A DNA stretch of 64,000 bases from Parvibacillus sp035426385 (lineage in GTDB: Bacteria > Bacteroidota > Bacteroidia > Chitinophagales > Saprospiraceae): the NCBI GenBank assembly GCA_035426385.1, contig DAOLZQ010000004.1, positions 1 to 64,000 on the forward strand, read 5' to 3'. The notes beneath the pieces are model-generated. The model ran no database searches and had not been told where the DNA came from. It saw only the letters and a program-made list of their open reading frames with translations. Position 1 is the first letter of the stretch. Each line of letters opens with the position of its first letter. This document shows positions 44,279 to 54,500 of this stretch, one piece after another. The position numbers were made by a program, and so were the translations under genes.

Positions 44279-44968
44279 ATGTATCTTTTTCAAATGATTT
44301 TCCTTCAGATTGTTGACACTACAGCAACCGCCGCTATCAGTTTACCAAGTCAAAAAATCACTTTTTTCGAGCTATTGCTCAAGGGAGGATTGATCATGGT
44401 GCCTTTGTTGATTTTATCTATCATCGCCATCGCTGTAATGTTCGAGAGATATCTCGCCATTAATGCAGCAAGCAAAGTTGAAGCTAATTTCTTCAATAAC
44501 ATTAAGTCCATGCTTTCCAATGGGAATGTAAAAGGAGCTCAGGACTTTGCCGATTCAAATAATACAGCCATTGGCAAGGTCATAGCAGAGGGAATCCGCT
44601 ACATTGGATATCCTTATTCGGAGATCGAAGCATATATGAGCGATACTGCTAATATAGAACTGAGTAAAATGGAGCGCCGACTCAATATTCTAAGTATCAT
44701 TGCCGGAATTGCCCCCATGCTGGGATTTGTGGGTACTATTTCAGGAATTATAAAGATTTTCTATCAAATCTCAATAACAGACAATATCAGTATTGGTGTC
44801 ATCTCAGGTGGACTTTATGAGAAAATGATCACTTCTGGCTCCGGCCTCATCGTGGGTCTGGTCGCCTTCGCTGCATATCAGTTGTTACTTTCTAAAATAG
44901 ATCGTTTTGCACTGCGTATGCAAGAAATGGTCAAGTCCTTCAGATCTGTCTTATTACAAAAAGCCTGA
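44279..44968 (+). CDS. exbB: ExbB/TolQ/MotA-family proton channel protein
   Basis: The 229-residue protein has three membrane helices (about 33-53, 135-155 and 180-200), with the conserved IAPMLGFVGTISGII segment near 140-155 and GLYEKMITSGSGLIVG near 178-193, both typical of the ExbB/TolQ pore. With ExbD it uses the proton gradient to drive TonB at the outer membrane. exbD begins four bases after its stop. No tonB is present here. Confidence 0.92.
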   Translation: MYLFQMIFLQIVDTTATAAISLPSQKITFFELLLKGGLIMVPLLILSIIAIAVMFERYLAINAASKVEANFFNNIKSMLSNGNVKGAQDFADSNNTAIGKVIAEGIRYIGYPYSEIEAYMSDTANIELSKMERRLNILSIIAGIAPMLGFVGTISGIIKIFYQISITDNISIGVISGGLYEKMITSGSGLIVGLVAFAAYQLLLSKIDRFALRMQEMVKSFRSVLLQKA

Positions 44969-44972
44969 GCAC

Positions 44973-45368
44973 ATGAATTTAAGAAGAAGTAACCGGATAA
45001 AGGCCCATGTATATACCGATTCGCTGAATGACATCATGTTCTTCCTGTTGTTGTTCTTTCTGATTGTATCTACAGTAGCCAATCCAAATGTAGTAAAGAT
45101 ACTGCTACCAAAGGCATCTGCCACTGATGTCCTCAGCAAGAAGCAGATCTCGCTAACGGTCACTGCGGAGAAAAAATATTTTATTGATAAGAAAGAATAT
45201 CCATTCAATGAGCTGGAGCCTGTGCTCCTGGAGCAAACCCGCAACGTAACTGAGCCTACCATCGTACTCCGACTGGACAAAAGTCTGATCATACAGGATC
45301 TAATAGATGTCATGGGAATCGGCGCTAAGAATAAAATCAAAATGGTACTAGCAACTGATAGGAAATAA
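44973..45368 (+). CDS. exbD: Biopolymer transporter ExbD/TolR
   Basis: The 131-residue protein has a short basic cytosolic N terminus, one membrane helix (about 20-42; LNDIMFFLLLFFLIVST) with the essential Asp22, and a periplasmic domain. It partners ExbB, four bases upstream. The ATG at 44973 (MNLRRSNRIK) is chosen; the frame is open farther upstream inside exbB, but those 22 residues lack family similarity. It ends the unit, followed by a 460-base gap. Confidence 0.92.
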   Translation: MNLRRSNRIKAHVYTDSLNDIMFFLLLFFLIVSTVANPNVVKILLPKASATDVLSKKQISLTVTAEKKYFIDKKEYPFNELEPVLLEQTRNVTEPTIVLRLDKSLIIQDLIDVMGIGAKNKIKMVLATDRK

Positions 45369-45831
45369 GTAACAGTCTACATCAGCCTTCGTCTGTTTAG
45401 TCTTTGGGGTGTTGATATTCATGCTTTTGGCTACTGGCTATGGGCTTATGGTCTATATATTAACTTCATTTGTTTAGTTTTAGTCTGTTAATTCTCTTAA
45501 AATAGACATTTGATCCCCCCCTCACTGAAGGATGACAAATAGCTATCAATTGTAAATTAATAAACAAATAACCTTACATCTAACCGCTGAGAACTGCCAC
45601 TGAAAGCTGAGTACTGATAACATATATTTGCTTCCATTTTTTTTCGTGTTACAATTCACGATTCAATTGTCACAATTTTCGCTTACTGCCTATAGCTTAC
45701 AGTATATAGCTTTTTGCTAATAGCTGAATACAGATGACTGAAACCTGACGGCTATTCAATTGCTTACATCAAAAGCCATTTATAATTAATAATTTATAAT
45801 TAATAATTTATAATTAATTGCATACCGCCAT
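45369..45831. other. 463-base intergenic region with short repeats
   Basis: No gene is seen. The region is A+T-rich and lies between two converging units (exbD and fahA). It holds two 17-base near-copies (AGCTGAGTACTGATAAC at 45605 and AGCTGAATACAGATGAC at 45722), scattered CTGA-type words, and a 14-base tandem array at the fahA end. No clear terminator hairpin is present. Confidence 0.7.
45779..45820. repeat. 14-bp tandem repeat, three copies
   Basis: TTTATAATTAATAA occurs at 45779 and 45793, and a third copy at 45807 ends TTG. The flanking 13-mer GCCATTTATAATT at 45775-45787 recurs at 45827-45839, where it forms the last codons of fahA, so the array may derive from a duplicated gene end. 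Confidence 0.85.
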
Positions 45832-47073
45832 TTATAATTTTTCGTTAACTACTTTGCCCTCGGCCACACCGAATCCAAGGGAAACACCTTCTTTATGACA
45901 ATGACCTGTGAGTCGAACAGTGTCTCCTGATTTTAAAAAAGTACGCACTACGCCCCCTTCCAGCTCAATCGTCTCTTTTCCATTGTGAGAGAGTTCCAGC
46001 AGAGAACCGAGTTGACCCGGGTTCTCGCCTGAGATAGTTCCTGAAGCCATGATATCCCCCACCCTGAGATTACAACCATTGACTGTGTGATGTGCTATTT
46101 GCTGGCTGGGGTTCCAGTACAAGTATTTAAAGTTCGAAGTAGCTATTGATGTCTCAGTCTCATCTGAAGGTTGAATACTCACAGAGATCTGTATGTCAAA
46201 GGTCTTTTCGCCGGGTGTCTTCAGATACTCCAATATTTCCGGCACCTGCACCGGGGATTCCGTTCTAAAGGGCTCCAAAGCTTCCAGAGTGATTATCCAG
46301 GGAGAAATTGTAGACCCAAAATTTTTTCCTAGGAACGGTCCAAGAGGCACATATTCCCAGGCCTGGATATCGCGTGCTGACCAGTCATTGAATAGCGCAA
46401 ATCCGAAGATATAATCCTCAGCCTCTTCTGCCTCCACCGGACAACCTAAAGTGGAATCTTTTCCGATTACGAAAGCCATTTCTAGTTCGTAATCCATCTT
46501 CTGACAAGGGCCAAACTCGGGTATCCCTTTTGCGCGGTCGAAGATCTGGCCATAAGGCCATGCCAGGTCAGTACCACTAACTACGATGGAGGATGAGCGG
46601 CCGTGATACCCAACGGGCAAATGAAGCCAGTTAGGTTGTAGCGCATTTTCAGCTCCTCGAAAGAGTACACCTACATTAAAGGCGTGTTCCTTACTCGAAT
46701 AGAAATCAGTATAGTCTCCTGCATTCACTGGCAGGCTCATCGGCACGGTATTCGCTGCATGGAGTACATTATTCCGCACTATCTCCGTATGATCACCTTC
46801 CACAGAAGTGAAGATCTCGATCAGTCTGTTGCGAATGGCATTCGTCGTCGATTTTCCAAGCCGAATGAAATCATTTAGAAAATCATTTTGCAGAGTGATC
46901 TCTACTTCGGCAGAATTAATTAACAAACCACTGCTATGAAGCGCAGCAAGATCTATGATGGTATCTCCCAATCTAGATACTACCCTTTTCTCTCCACCTA
47001 TGATACCTATACCGAATGGGAAATTCCAAATCGTGAAGTCAGAATGCTCCGGAATGTGAATATTGTATTTCAA
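45832..47073 (-). CDS. fahA: Fumarylacetoacetase
   Basis: The 413-residue enzyme performs the last step of tyrosine breakdown, splitting fumarylacetoacetate into fumarate and acetoacetate. It has the small N-terminal SH3-like domain and the C-terminal FAH fold with LPVGYHGRSSSIVVSG near residues 132-147, DYELEMAFVIG (metal-site Glu residues) near 190-200, and FNDWSARDIQAWEYVPLGPF near 225-245. Length matches the eukaryote-like enzyme rather than short FAH-domain hydrolases. Its start lies seven bases after metF, so the two are likely one unit. Other tyrosine-catabolic genes are not here. Confidence 0.93.
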   Translation of the reverse strand: MKYNIHIPEHSDFTIWNFPFGIGIIGGEKRVVSRLGDTIIDLAALHSSGLLINSAEVEITLQNDFLNDFIRLGKSTTNAIRNRLIEIFTSVEGDHTEIVRNNVLHAANTVPMSLPVNAGDYTDFYSSKEHAFNVGVLFRGAENALQPNWLHLPVGYHGRSSSIVVSGTDLAWPYGQIFDRAKGIPEFGPCQKMDYELEMAFVIGKDSTLGCPVEAEEAEDYIFGFALFNDWSARDIQAWEYVPLGPFLGKNFGSTISPWIITLEALEPFRTESPVQVPEILEYLKTPGEKTFDIQISVSIQPSDETETSIATSNFKYLYWNPSQQIAHHTVNGCNLRVGDIMASGTISGENPGQLGSLLELSHNGKETIELEGGVVRTFLKSGDTVRLTGHCHKEGVSLGFGVAEGKVVNEKL

Positions 47074-47080
47074 AATGCTA

Positions 47081-48037
47081 TTAGATTATTTGTGAACAGA
47101 TCTTTCTGATAGAAGATGAATCTCCCATCGTATAATAGTGCAGACAAGATACACCGCGCTCTTTCAGTTCCTTAGACTGTGAGATGCACCACTCGATGCC
47201 CAGTTCCTTCATCTGTGCATCTTCTGTGATCTTCTCCGCCTCCTTGATGAGCGCTTCGGGCATATTGACATAGAAATGGCGTGGAATAGATTTCAATTGG
47301 TAAAGCTTAGTAATGGGTTTAAGGCCGGCGATAATCGGAACTGTAATTCCTGCAGCTCTGCACATATCTACATATCTGAAAAATGCCTCATTATCATAAA
47401 ACATTTGGGTAACTATATAATCAGCACCTGCATCTATTTTCATCTTGAGGTACTTGATATCCATTATAAGATTGGGAGATTCAAAATGTTTTTCGGGATA
47501 TCCGGCCACACCGATACAAAATTCTGTTCGACTGCCTTTCTCTATTCCGGAGTCCAGATATATGCCTTGATTCATAGTCTGGATTTGGCTCACCAAATCG
47601 AGCGCATATTCATGACCGGCGGGCTCTGGCATAAAATCTGTTTCAAACTTACGAGCATCACCGCGAAGTGCAAGGATATTGGATATTCCTAGAAAATTTA
47701 AGTCGATGAGTGCATTCTCGGTATCTTCCTTAGAGAATCCACCACAGATGAGGTGGGGGACCGCATCACACTCATAGCGATGCATGATGGCTGAGCATAT
47801 ACCCACAGTACCGGGTCGCTTGCGTATAGCAAACTTCTGATAGAATCCACTGGGTTGCATTTGATACAGAAATTCTTCCCTATGATAAGTCACATCGATA
47901 AAGGGTGGTTTGAATTCCATGAGCGGATCCAACGCCTTGAAAATATTAGCCATACTTCCTCCTTTCAATGGTGGAAGAATCTCAAAAGATATTAAGGTCT
48001 TACCACCTGCATTCTCTATATGTTCTGTTACCTTCAT
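47081..48037 (-). CDS. metF: Methylenetetrahydrofolate reductase
   Basis: The 318-residue flavoprotein reduces 5,10-methylene-THF to 5-methyl-THF for methionine synthesis. It shows SFEILPPLKGG near residue 17 (the catalytic Glu of FEFxPPK-like motifs), DVTYH, NILALRGDAR near 120 and the QMFYDNEAFFRYVD segment near 208. Length and order match MetF, with an extra internal stretch (about 130-165). On its upstream side a TATTTTCG sequence resembles the -7 box. fahA follows after seven bases. Confidence 0.94.
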   Translation of the reverse strand: MKVTEHIENAGGKTLISFEILPPLKGGSMANIFKALDPLMEFKPPFIDVTYHREEFLYQMQPSGFYQKFAIRKRPGTVGICSAIMHRYECDAVPHLICGGFSKEDTENALIDLNFLGISNILALRGDARKFETDFMPEPAGHEYALDLVSQIQTMNQGIYLDSGIEKGSRTEFCIGVAGYPEKHFESPNLIMDIKYLKMKIDAGADYIVTQMFYDNEAFFRYVDMCRAAGITVPIIAGLKPITKLYQLKSIPRHFYVNMPEALIKEAEKITEDAQMKELGIEWCISQSKELKERGVSCLHYYTMGDSSSIRKICSQII

Positions 48038-48271
48038 ACGCTGATTTCACCGCGAAAATAACACATAATGCTCAGTTTCCAACTCATAGTGCATTGAAGC
48101 TATAACAGACTGCATTCATCGGAAAATTATATTCATTTGTCGATTAGCAATTTTCCGGATTTCCCATCATTTGGGTGCTCATTATCGAATATACCTAAAT
48201 AATATTTTTATTAGCCTTGGCGATAGCAATTTTTAATAAATACTATTATCAAAGTTCAGAATAATAAACTG

Positions 48272-48301
48272 TGGAAACTATTTAAGTGTTTATAGTTTCC
48301 A
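48272..48301. promoter_or_regulatory. Candidate TetR operator palindrome
   Basis: TGGAAACTAT (48272-48281) and ATAGTTTCCA (48292-48301) are perfect 10-base inverted arms with a 10-base spacer, so the half-site centres are 20 bases (about two helical turns) apart. It overlaps the expected -33 region of the promoter whose -7 box is at 48318, and it stands just before the tetR gene, which suggests autorepression of the efflux operon. Confidence 0.65.
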
Positions 48302-48317
48302 TTCCAGATATTGCCTT

Positions 48318-48325
48318 TATCTTTG
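48318..48325 (+). promoter_or_regulatory. -7 box of the tetR-efflux operon
   Basis: TATCTTTG matches TAnnTTTG exactly. Transcription would start near 48332, about 22 bases before the TTG start of tetR. The palindromic operator lies directly upstream. Confidence 0.6.
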
Positions 48326-48353
48326 CACTCATATTAAAAATGACACAGTCGGT

Positions 48354-48965
48354 TTGGATATTAAGACGCAGATAAAACAAAAAGCAATTACCTTCTTTCT
48401 TAAGTATGGCATCAAGAATGTCACTATGGATCATCTATCTACTGAGCTGGGCATGTCAAAAAAAACATTGTATAAATATTTCAGTAATAAGAATGAGTTG
48501 CTACTGGAAGCTCTGGAAGTCTACGAACACAGGGATAATGATCTCACGTGTGAAATCGTAGGTGAGAATCTAGACCCCGTAGAAACTATTTTTCTGGTAT
48601 TCCGTCAGATTATCACCAGCCTGCAAGAAATAAGTCCGGTTACTATATATGAGCTAAAGAAATATTACGCTCATATATGGGACAAGTTCCACAAGAATAA
48701 AGAACAGATGGTGTTCGACCAAATGACTAAAAATATCCTTCGTGGAAAAGAAATGGGGCTTTACAGGGAGGAGATAAACGTGGAGATTATTTGTCAGTTG
48801 TATTTTAATACAGTTCTGCTCATGACTGATGAAGCCGTATTTCCAGGTTCAAAATTTGATAAAAAGTTGCTTTTACAAGAATATATAATCTACCACCTCA
48901 ATGGAATTGCTAATGATAAGGGCAGAAAATTAATCCAAAAATATCAGGTTAAATATTTTAAATAG
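48354..48965 (+). CDS. TetR/AcrR family transcriptional regulator
   Basis: The 203-residue protein has an N-terminal TetR helix-turn-helix (about 5-50, including GMSKKTLYKYFSNKNELL) and a helical ligand-binding and dimer domain. It starts with TTG at 48354; the only nearby ATG (48340) is in another frame. It is the first gene of a four-gene unit (5 bases before the TolC gene), so it very probably represses the efflux genes and itself through the palindrome at 48272-48301. The inducer is unknown. Confidence 0.88.
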   Translation: MDIKTQIKQKAITFFLKYGIKNVTMDHLSTELGMSKKTLYKYFSNKNELLLEALEVYEHRDNDLTCEIVGENLDPVETIFLVFRQIITSLQEISPVTIYELKKYYAHIWDKFHKNKEQMVFDQMTKNILRGKEMGLYREEINVEIICQLYFNTVLLMTDEAVFPGSKFDKKLLLQEYIIYHLNGIANDKGRKLIQKYQVKYFK

Positions 48966-48970
48966 ATCCT

Positions 48971-50368
48971 ATGCATAAATTATTCATAATCATTTTGTTG
49001 AGCCTCTTTACCGGCTCTGTAGCTCTTCAGGCGCAACAATCCTTTACGCTGGATGAAGCGGTGAAATATGCCATTGAGCATCACAGTTCTACACACATCA
49101 ACGCTATCAATATGGCAGATGCAGAACAGAACATGCGGGAACTTCGCTCTATAGGACTACCAAAACTTACGGGTAAGTTGGGCTATAATTATTTTATAGA
49201 AACACCCTCTGTCCCGGTGGGTGACTTTCTCACACCGGCTATCAAAGGCATATTGATAGGTACTGGTGTGGCTGCTGATTATCCACAGATCAATGAATTG
49301 CAAGCTCAACAAGGTGGTCAGTTGTCCTTCCAGCAAAAGAATAATTTTGCAGCCTCTGCGGACTTTAGTTGGTTGGCTTTTGATGGTTCCTACCTGGTTG
49401 CACTTGAAGCTGCCAAGACATATCGCGAGCTGGTCTCCTTACAAAGTGAAGTTTCTCCCATCACACTGCGCAATACTATTACTGATGCTTATTATGCTGT
49501 GCTAATAGCTGAGAAAAACAAAGAGATTCTGGAAAAAAATATTGCGAATTTAAATTTGTTGAGAAATGACGTAGCCGCCATCAATAAGCAGGGGCTAAAT
49601 GAAAAACTCGATGTGGACAGAGTGGATTTAAGTCTCGCCACACTACAGTCTACTACCAGCAATCTCACCCGATCGATCGAACTGATGAAAGATCTTCTGA
49701 AGTTTCAAATGCAGTACACCCCGGACCAACCCATCGTATTGTCTGATTCCTTTGATGAATTATTCAATAATGCAGAGAACCATCCGGAACTGGCTGCTGC
49801 CGAGCTATCATTCAATGATAAACCTGAATACCTGGTATTGCAAAAAGCGAATGAACTTGCTGCTTTAGATATAAAACGATATCGTATGGCTTACTGGCCC
49901 TCATTGATCATAATAAGTAGTTTCCAGCGTTCATTTCAGTCGGATAATATATTCAAAAAGGGAGGAACCTGGCTACCTACTTCACTTGTAGGTGCACAGC
50001 TCAATATTCCCATTTTCGATGGGTGGGAAAAGGATGCTAAAATGCAACGAGCCAAGCTGAAAGTTGAAAAAAATAATGTAGATATTGAAAATTACCAAAG
50101 AGCGATTAATCTCTCACTGACCAATTCTCGCAATCAATATCTAATCGCACGTGAGACAGTAGATACGAGATCTAAAGCATTAAAGTTGGCAGATGAAATA
50201 TTCAGAGTCTCCAATATAAAATACAAAGAAGGAATCGGCTCCAGCTTTGAAGTTAAGCAAGCCGAGACGGATGTGTATGCAGCACAAAACAATCTATTGC
50301 AGGCCCAATACGAACTTATCAAAGCTTTCTCAGAAATACAAAAAGCACTCGGTAAATACACCTTTTAA
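48971..50368 (+). CDS. TolC family outer-membrane efflux protein
   Basis: The 465-residue protein has a signal peptide (about 1-22, ending LQAQ) and the TolC layout: two related halves, each a long helical hairpin with short beta strands. The conserved region starts FTLDEAVKYAIEH at about residue 25, and the second half contains PIFDGWEKDAKMQRAKLKVE. It forms the trimeric outer-membrane channel of the pump encoded by the next two genes. It lies five bases after tetR and 20 before the adaptor gene. Confidence 0.9.
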   Translation: MHKLFIIILLSLFTGSVALQAQQSFTLDEAVKYAIEHHSSTHINAINMADAEQNMRELRSIGLPKLTGKLGYNYFIETPSVPVGDFLTPAIKGILIGTGVAADYPQINELQAQQGGQLSFQQKNNFAASADFSWLAFDGSYLVALEAAKTYRELVSLQSEVSPITLRNTITDAYYAVLIAEKNKEILEKNIANLNLLRNDVAAINKQGLNEKLDVDRVDLSLATLQSTTSNLTRSIELMKDLLKFQMQYTPDQPIVLSDSFDELFNNAENHPELAAAELSFNDKPEYLVLQKANELAALDIKRYRMAYWPSLIIISSFQRSFQSDNIFKKGGTWLPTSLVGAQLNIPIFDGWEKDAKMQRAKLKVEKNNVDIENYQRAINLSLTNSRNQYLIARETVDTRSKALKLADEIFRVSNIKYKEGIGSSFEVKQAETDVYAAQNNLLQAQYELIKAFSEIQKALGKYTF

Positions 50369-50388
50369 TAATCAAGAAAAATAGTTTT

Positions 50389-51537
50389 ATGAAAAATAGA
50401 TATTCGATACTGTTGTTCCTCTTTGTGACACTGATTGCAGCCTGTGGCAAAGGAAAAACTGATAATAATCTCGCAGCTAAGCAAAAGAAACTTGAAAAGC
50501 TGGAAACTCAAAGCGATGCCCTGGATAAGGAAATCAAAACACTAAAAGAAGAAATTGCGAAGCTTGATACAGCTAATAAAGAGCTCAACATCAAGTTTGT
50601 GGCAGTAGATACGCTTGCAGGTTCTAACTTTTCTTCTCAGACTCAGGTAATGGGAAAAATAGATGTGGATGCTAACTCAGTCGTATCTGCCTCTATGGGC
50701 GGTACTGTAAAAAGCATCTATGTGACGGAGGGTAAATACGTGAAACAAGGTACGACCCTGGCGCGTATTGACAATGATGTAATGAACCAAAATATTGCTC
50801 AGATAAAGCAACAACTGGGATTTGCCTCTCAAATCTATGAAAAGCAAAAAAAGCTGTGGGATCAAAAGATTGGCTCTGAAGTACAATACCTTTCTGCGAA
50901 AAATAATAAAGAAGCGCTGGAAGCAAATCTGAGGACAATGTATCAATCCAATGAGTTGTACAAAATAAAAGCGCCCTTCTCAGGTGTAGTCGATCAAGTG
51001 GCTTTAAAGATCGGGCAAACTATCGCACCAGGCATGCCCGCATTTAGAATAGTGAGCAATGAAGGCGTAACTTTCAAGGCTGAGATTCCCGAGTCTTATA
51101 TTTCAAAAATAAAGAAAAACAGCGACGTGACAGTTCACTTTCCAGATATCGATAAAGACATCAAAGGAAAAGTAAAATATCTTAGTCAGGTAATTAATCC
51201 ACTCAACAGAACCTTTACTGCAGAAGTAACTCTAACCGGAGATAAAACATTGGTAAAATCAGATATGGTGGGTGTACTCTCCATCAATGATTATGCGAAA
51301 TCAAACACCATTGCGATTCCGGTCAAAACACTCTTGAAAAACCTGGATGGATACTATGTATATCTTGCTAAAATGAAAGACGGACACCTTACAGTAGTAC
51401 CTGCACCTATCAAAATTGGTGTAGTAAGCACTGATAAAGTTGAAGTCTTAAGCGGTCTGGAGAAAGGTGATCTACTCATCACCAGCGGAAGTCAAAATAT
51501 CAACGAGGGAGACCTGCTCCAAATAAACAACGACTAA
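50389..51537 (+). CDS. RND efflux periplasmic adaptor (membrane fusion protein) lipoprotein
   Basis: The 382-residue protein begins with a lipoprotein signal (LFLFVTLIAAC, Cys19), then a coiled coil near 27-65, a biotinyl-lipoyl-like hybrid motif (SIYVTEGKYVKQGTTLARID, about 109-128), a helical hairpin (about 130-180), its second half (APFSGVVDQVALKIGQTIAPG) and beta-barrel domains. It links the TolC-like channel to the RND pump and resembles AcrA. The extra N-terminal coiled coil before the lipoyl domain is unusual for AcrA but common in Bacteroidota adaptors. Confidence 0.91.
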   Translation: MKNRYSILLFLFVTLIAACGKGKTDNNLAAKQKKLEKLETQSDALDKEIKTLKEEIAKLDTANKELNIKFVAVDTLAGSNFSSQTQVMGKIDVDANSVVSASMGGTVKSIYVTEGKYVKQGTTLARIDNDVMNQNIAQIKQQLGFASQIYEKQKKLWDQKIGSEVQYLSAKNNKEALEANLRTMYQSNELYKIKAPFSGVVDQVALKIGQTIAPGMPAFRIVSNEGVTFKAEIPESYISKIKKNSDVTVHFPDIDKDIKGKVKYLSQVINPLNRTFTAEVTLTGDKTLVKSDMVGVLSINDYAKSNTIAIPVKTLLKNLDGYYVYLAKMKDGHLTVVPAPIKIGVVSTDKVEVLSGLEKGDLLITSGSQNINEGDLLQINND

Positions 51538-51595
51538 AGCAAACATACATACCAATTTCACCTTCCCTCTCAATAATCTTTAATTACATATTGCT

Positions 51596-54500
51596 ATGAT
51601 AGATCATAATATAGAATTTAAGCCAACTACCTGGGCTATTAACAATAAGACTACTATATATCTAGCTACTATTTTTCTCACATTTCTGGGAATATTGACT
51701 TATCAGTCTATTCCAAAAGAGAACTTCCCTGAGATAGTCATTCCTAATATTTTCGTAGCTACTGTATATCCCGGCACCAGTCCTACAGATATGGAGAACG
51801 TAGTAACTAAAGTCATAGAAAAAGAGCTCAAAAGTATCTCCGGAGTGAAGAAGATCACTTCTAATTCGATGCAGGACTTTTCAACCATTATTGTGGAGTT
51901 TAATACCGGCATAAAGATTGAAGACGCCAAGCAAAAGGTCAAGGATGCGGTAGACAAAGCCAAAGCAGATTTACCCCAGGATCCAGGCTTACAGGAGCCC
52001 AATATAATCGATATAAACCTATCGGATCTACCCATTATGAATATCAACCTTTCCGGAGACTATGACCTACTCCAGCTGAAAGACTACGCAGATGATATCA
52101 AAGACCGGATAGAATCAGTTAAAGAGATAAATAAGGTCGAAATCGTGGGCGCTCTCGAGCGAGAGGTTCAAGTCAATGTAGATATGTACAAAATGGCTGC
52201 AGCCGGTCTAAGTTTTATGGACATAGAGAATGCCATTAAGTATGAAAACATGACCATCTCGGGCGGTGAGATCAACGTAGATGGGACCAAATGGGCTGTG
52301 AGCATACAAGGTGAATACAAAAACCCCGCGCTCATGAATAACATTATCCTCAAATCTACTATGGGCGGCACCATCTACCTCAAGGACGTAGCAAATGTAG
52401 TAGACGCAACAAAGGAACAAGAGTCTTATGCCCGGCTCAATCACAAGAACGTAATTACCCTCAATGTCATCAAACGAAGTGGTGAAAATCTGATTTCAGC
52501 CTCGGATCATATCAAGAGTGAACTGAATGATATGGAGAAAAGCTATTTACCTAAAAATCTAAAAGTGACTATCACCCAAGATCAGTCAGTAGAAACACGC
52601 ACCACACTTCATGACCTGATCAACACGATAGTCATCGGCTTCTTATTTGTTACATTGATCCTGATGTTTTTCATGGGAACCGTGAATGCGCTATTTGTTG
52701 GCCTGAGCGTTCCACTGTCCGCATTTATCACCTTCCTGGTCATCCAAGCTTTTGGTTATTCGATGAACATGATCGTATTATTTTCATTCTTGCTCGCTCT
52801 GGGAATAGTGGTCGACGATGCTGTGGTAGTAATAGAAAATACGCACCGCATCTTCAATAATGGGAAAATACCCATCAAGAAAGCTGCCCGTATAGCCGCT
52901 GGTGAAGTATTCCTGCCAGTACTGACGGGGACGATTGTCACACTCCTACCTTTTATACCACTACTATTCTGGCCGGGTATAATGGGGGATTTCATGTATT
53001 ATCTTCCTTTTACATTGATAATAATGCTTTCTGCTTCACTTGTAGTGGCATATCTGATCAATCCGGTATTTGCAGTTGATTTCATGAAGCCACATCGCAC
53101 TATTCGTGAAGTAAGAGCGATAGATCGTAAATTTATCATTACTTCGATTGCTTTTGGCGTGATGGCTTTGATTGGCTATTTGGTCAATTTTGGTTTGGGG
53201 AATTTTATAGTGACCCTGTATTTATTCATTTGTCTGAATAAATTTGTCTTTATATGGCTTATTGAAAAGTTTCAAGCTAAGGCATGGCCTTCATTTCAAC
53301 ACTTTTATCACAATCTAATCACAAAGGCACTAAAAGGCTGGCGACCACTCTGGGTCCTACTTGGCGGCATCATATTGTTGATTTTGTCAGTTGTCTTCAC
53401 AGTAATACGACAGCCCAAGGTCGATTTCTTCCCGAAGGCTGATCCCAACTATGTCATCACTTATATCCGCATGCCTATAGGAACGCATCAGATGACCACT
53501 GACTCTATAACTCATCTGATAGAGGATAGGATTTACCGTGTTTTAGGCGAAAAAAATCCCATCGTTCAGTCCGTGATCTCAAATGTAGCCATCGGTGCAG
53601 GTACGAATGAAGATCAGCAAGCTCAAGCCCAGCCTCAACTGGGTAAAGTTACCGTCGCCTTTGTAGAATTTGGAAAACGTAAGGGTGAATCCACAGTAAA
53701 ATATTTGGACAAGATACGTGAAGCAGTCAAAGGAATTCCGGGAGCTGAGATCACCGTAGACCAAGAGGCCAATGGCCCTCCCACCGGTAAGCCGATCAAT
53801 ATAGAAGTGGCCGGTGACAACTTTGATGAACTGATCAAAACTTCAAAAGATCTGAAGAATTATCTGGATAACTTGCAGATTGCTGGAGTAGAAGAATTAA
53901 AATCCGACTTCTACACCAATAAGCCCGAGATCAAAGTTTTGATAGACAGAAATCGTGCTAATCAGGAAGGAATCTCTACGGCCCAGATAGGCTCTGAATT
54001 ACGTACTTCCATCTTTGGTAAAGAGATTTCAAAATTCCGCGATGATAAGGACGAATATGAAGTAAACCTCCGCTTAAAAGAAGATCAACGTCAAGACATA
54101 AGTAACTTGTTGAATATTCCGTTGACTTTTCGTGATATGACAAAAGGAGGTATGGTGCGCCAGGTGCCGCTCTCTTCTGTCGCCAAGGTAGAGTATTCAA
54201 ACACTTATGCTGGTATCAAGAGAATCAACAAGAAAAGGGTTATTTCTATTTCTTCCAATCTACTCAGCGGGTTTACCGGAAATGAAGTAGTGGGTAAGAT
54301 TGAAAAAGCAATTGCGAAGTTTCCTCATGCTGAATCCATCAGCATCAAAATGACGGGGGAGCAGGAAGATCAGGCAGAGACAGCAGGCTTTCTTGGAACA
54401 GCGTTCCTCATCGCCTTTGGCCTGATATTTTTGGTACTTGTGATGCAGTTTAATTCAATTTCAAAGCCATTGATTATTCTATCAGAGATCGTTTTCTCAC

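Noticed and set aside
45779..45820. Three-copy 14-bp repeat as a CRISPR array
   Set aside because: The copies are directly adjacent without spacers, too short, and no cas genes are present.
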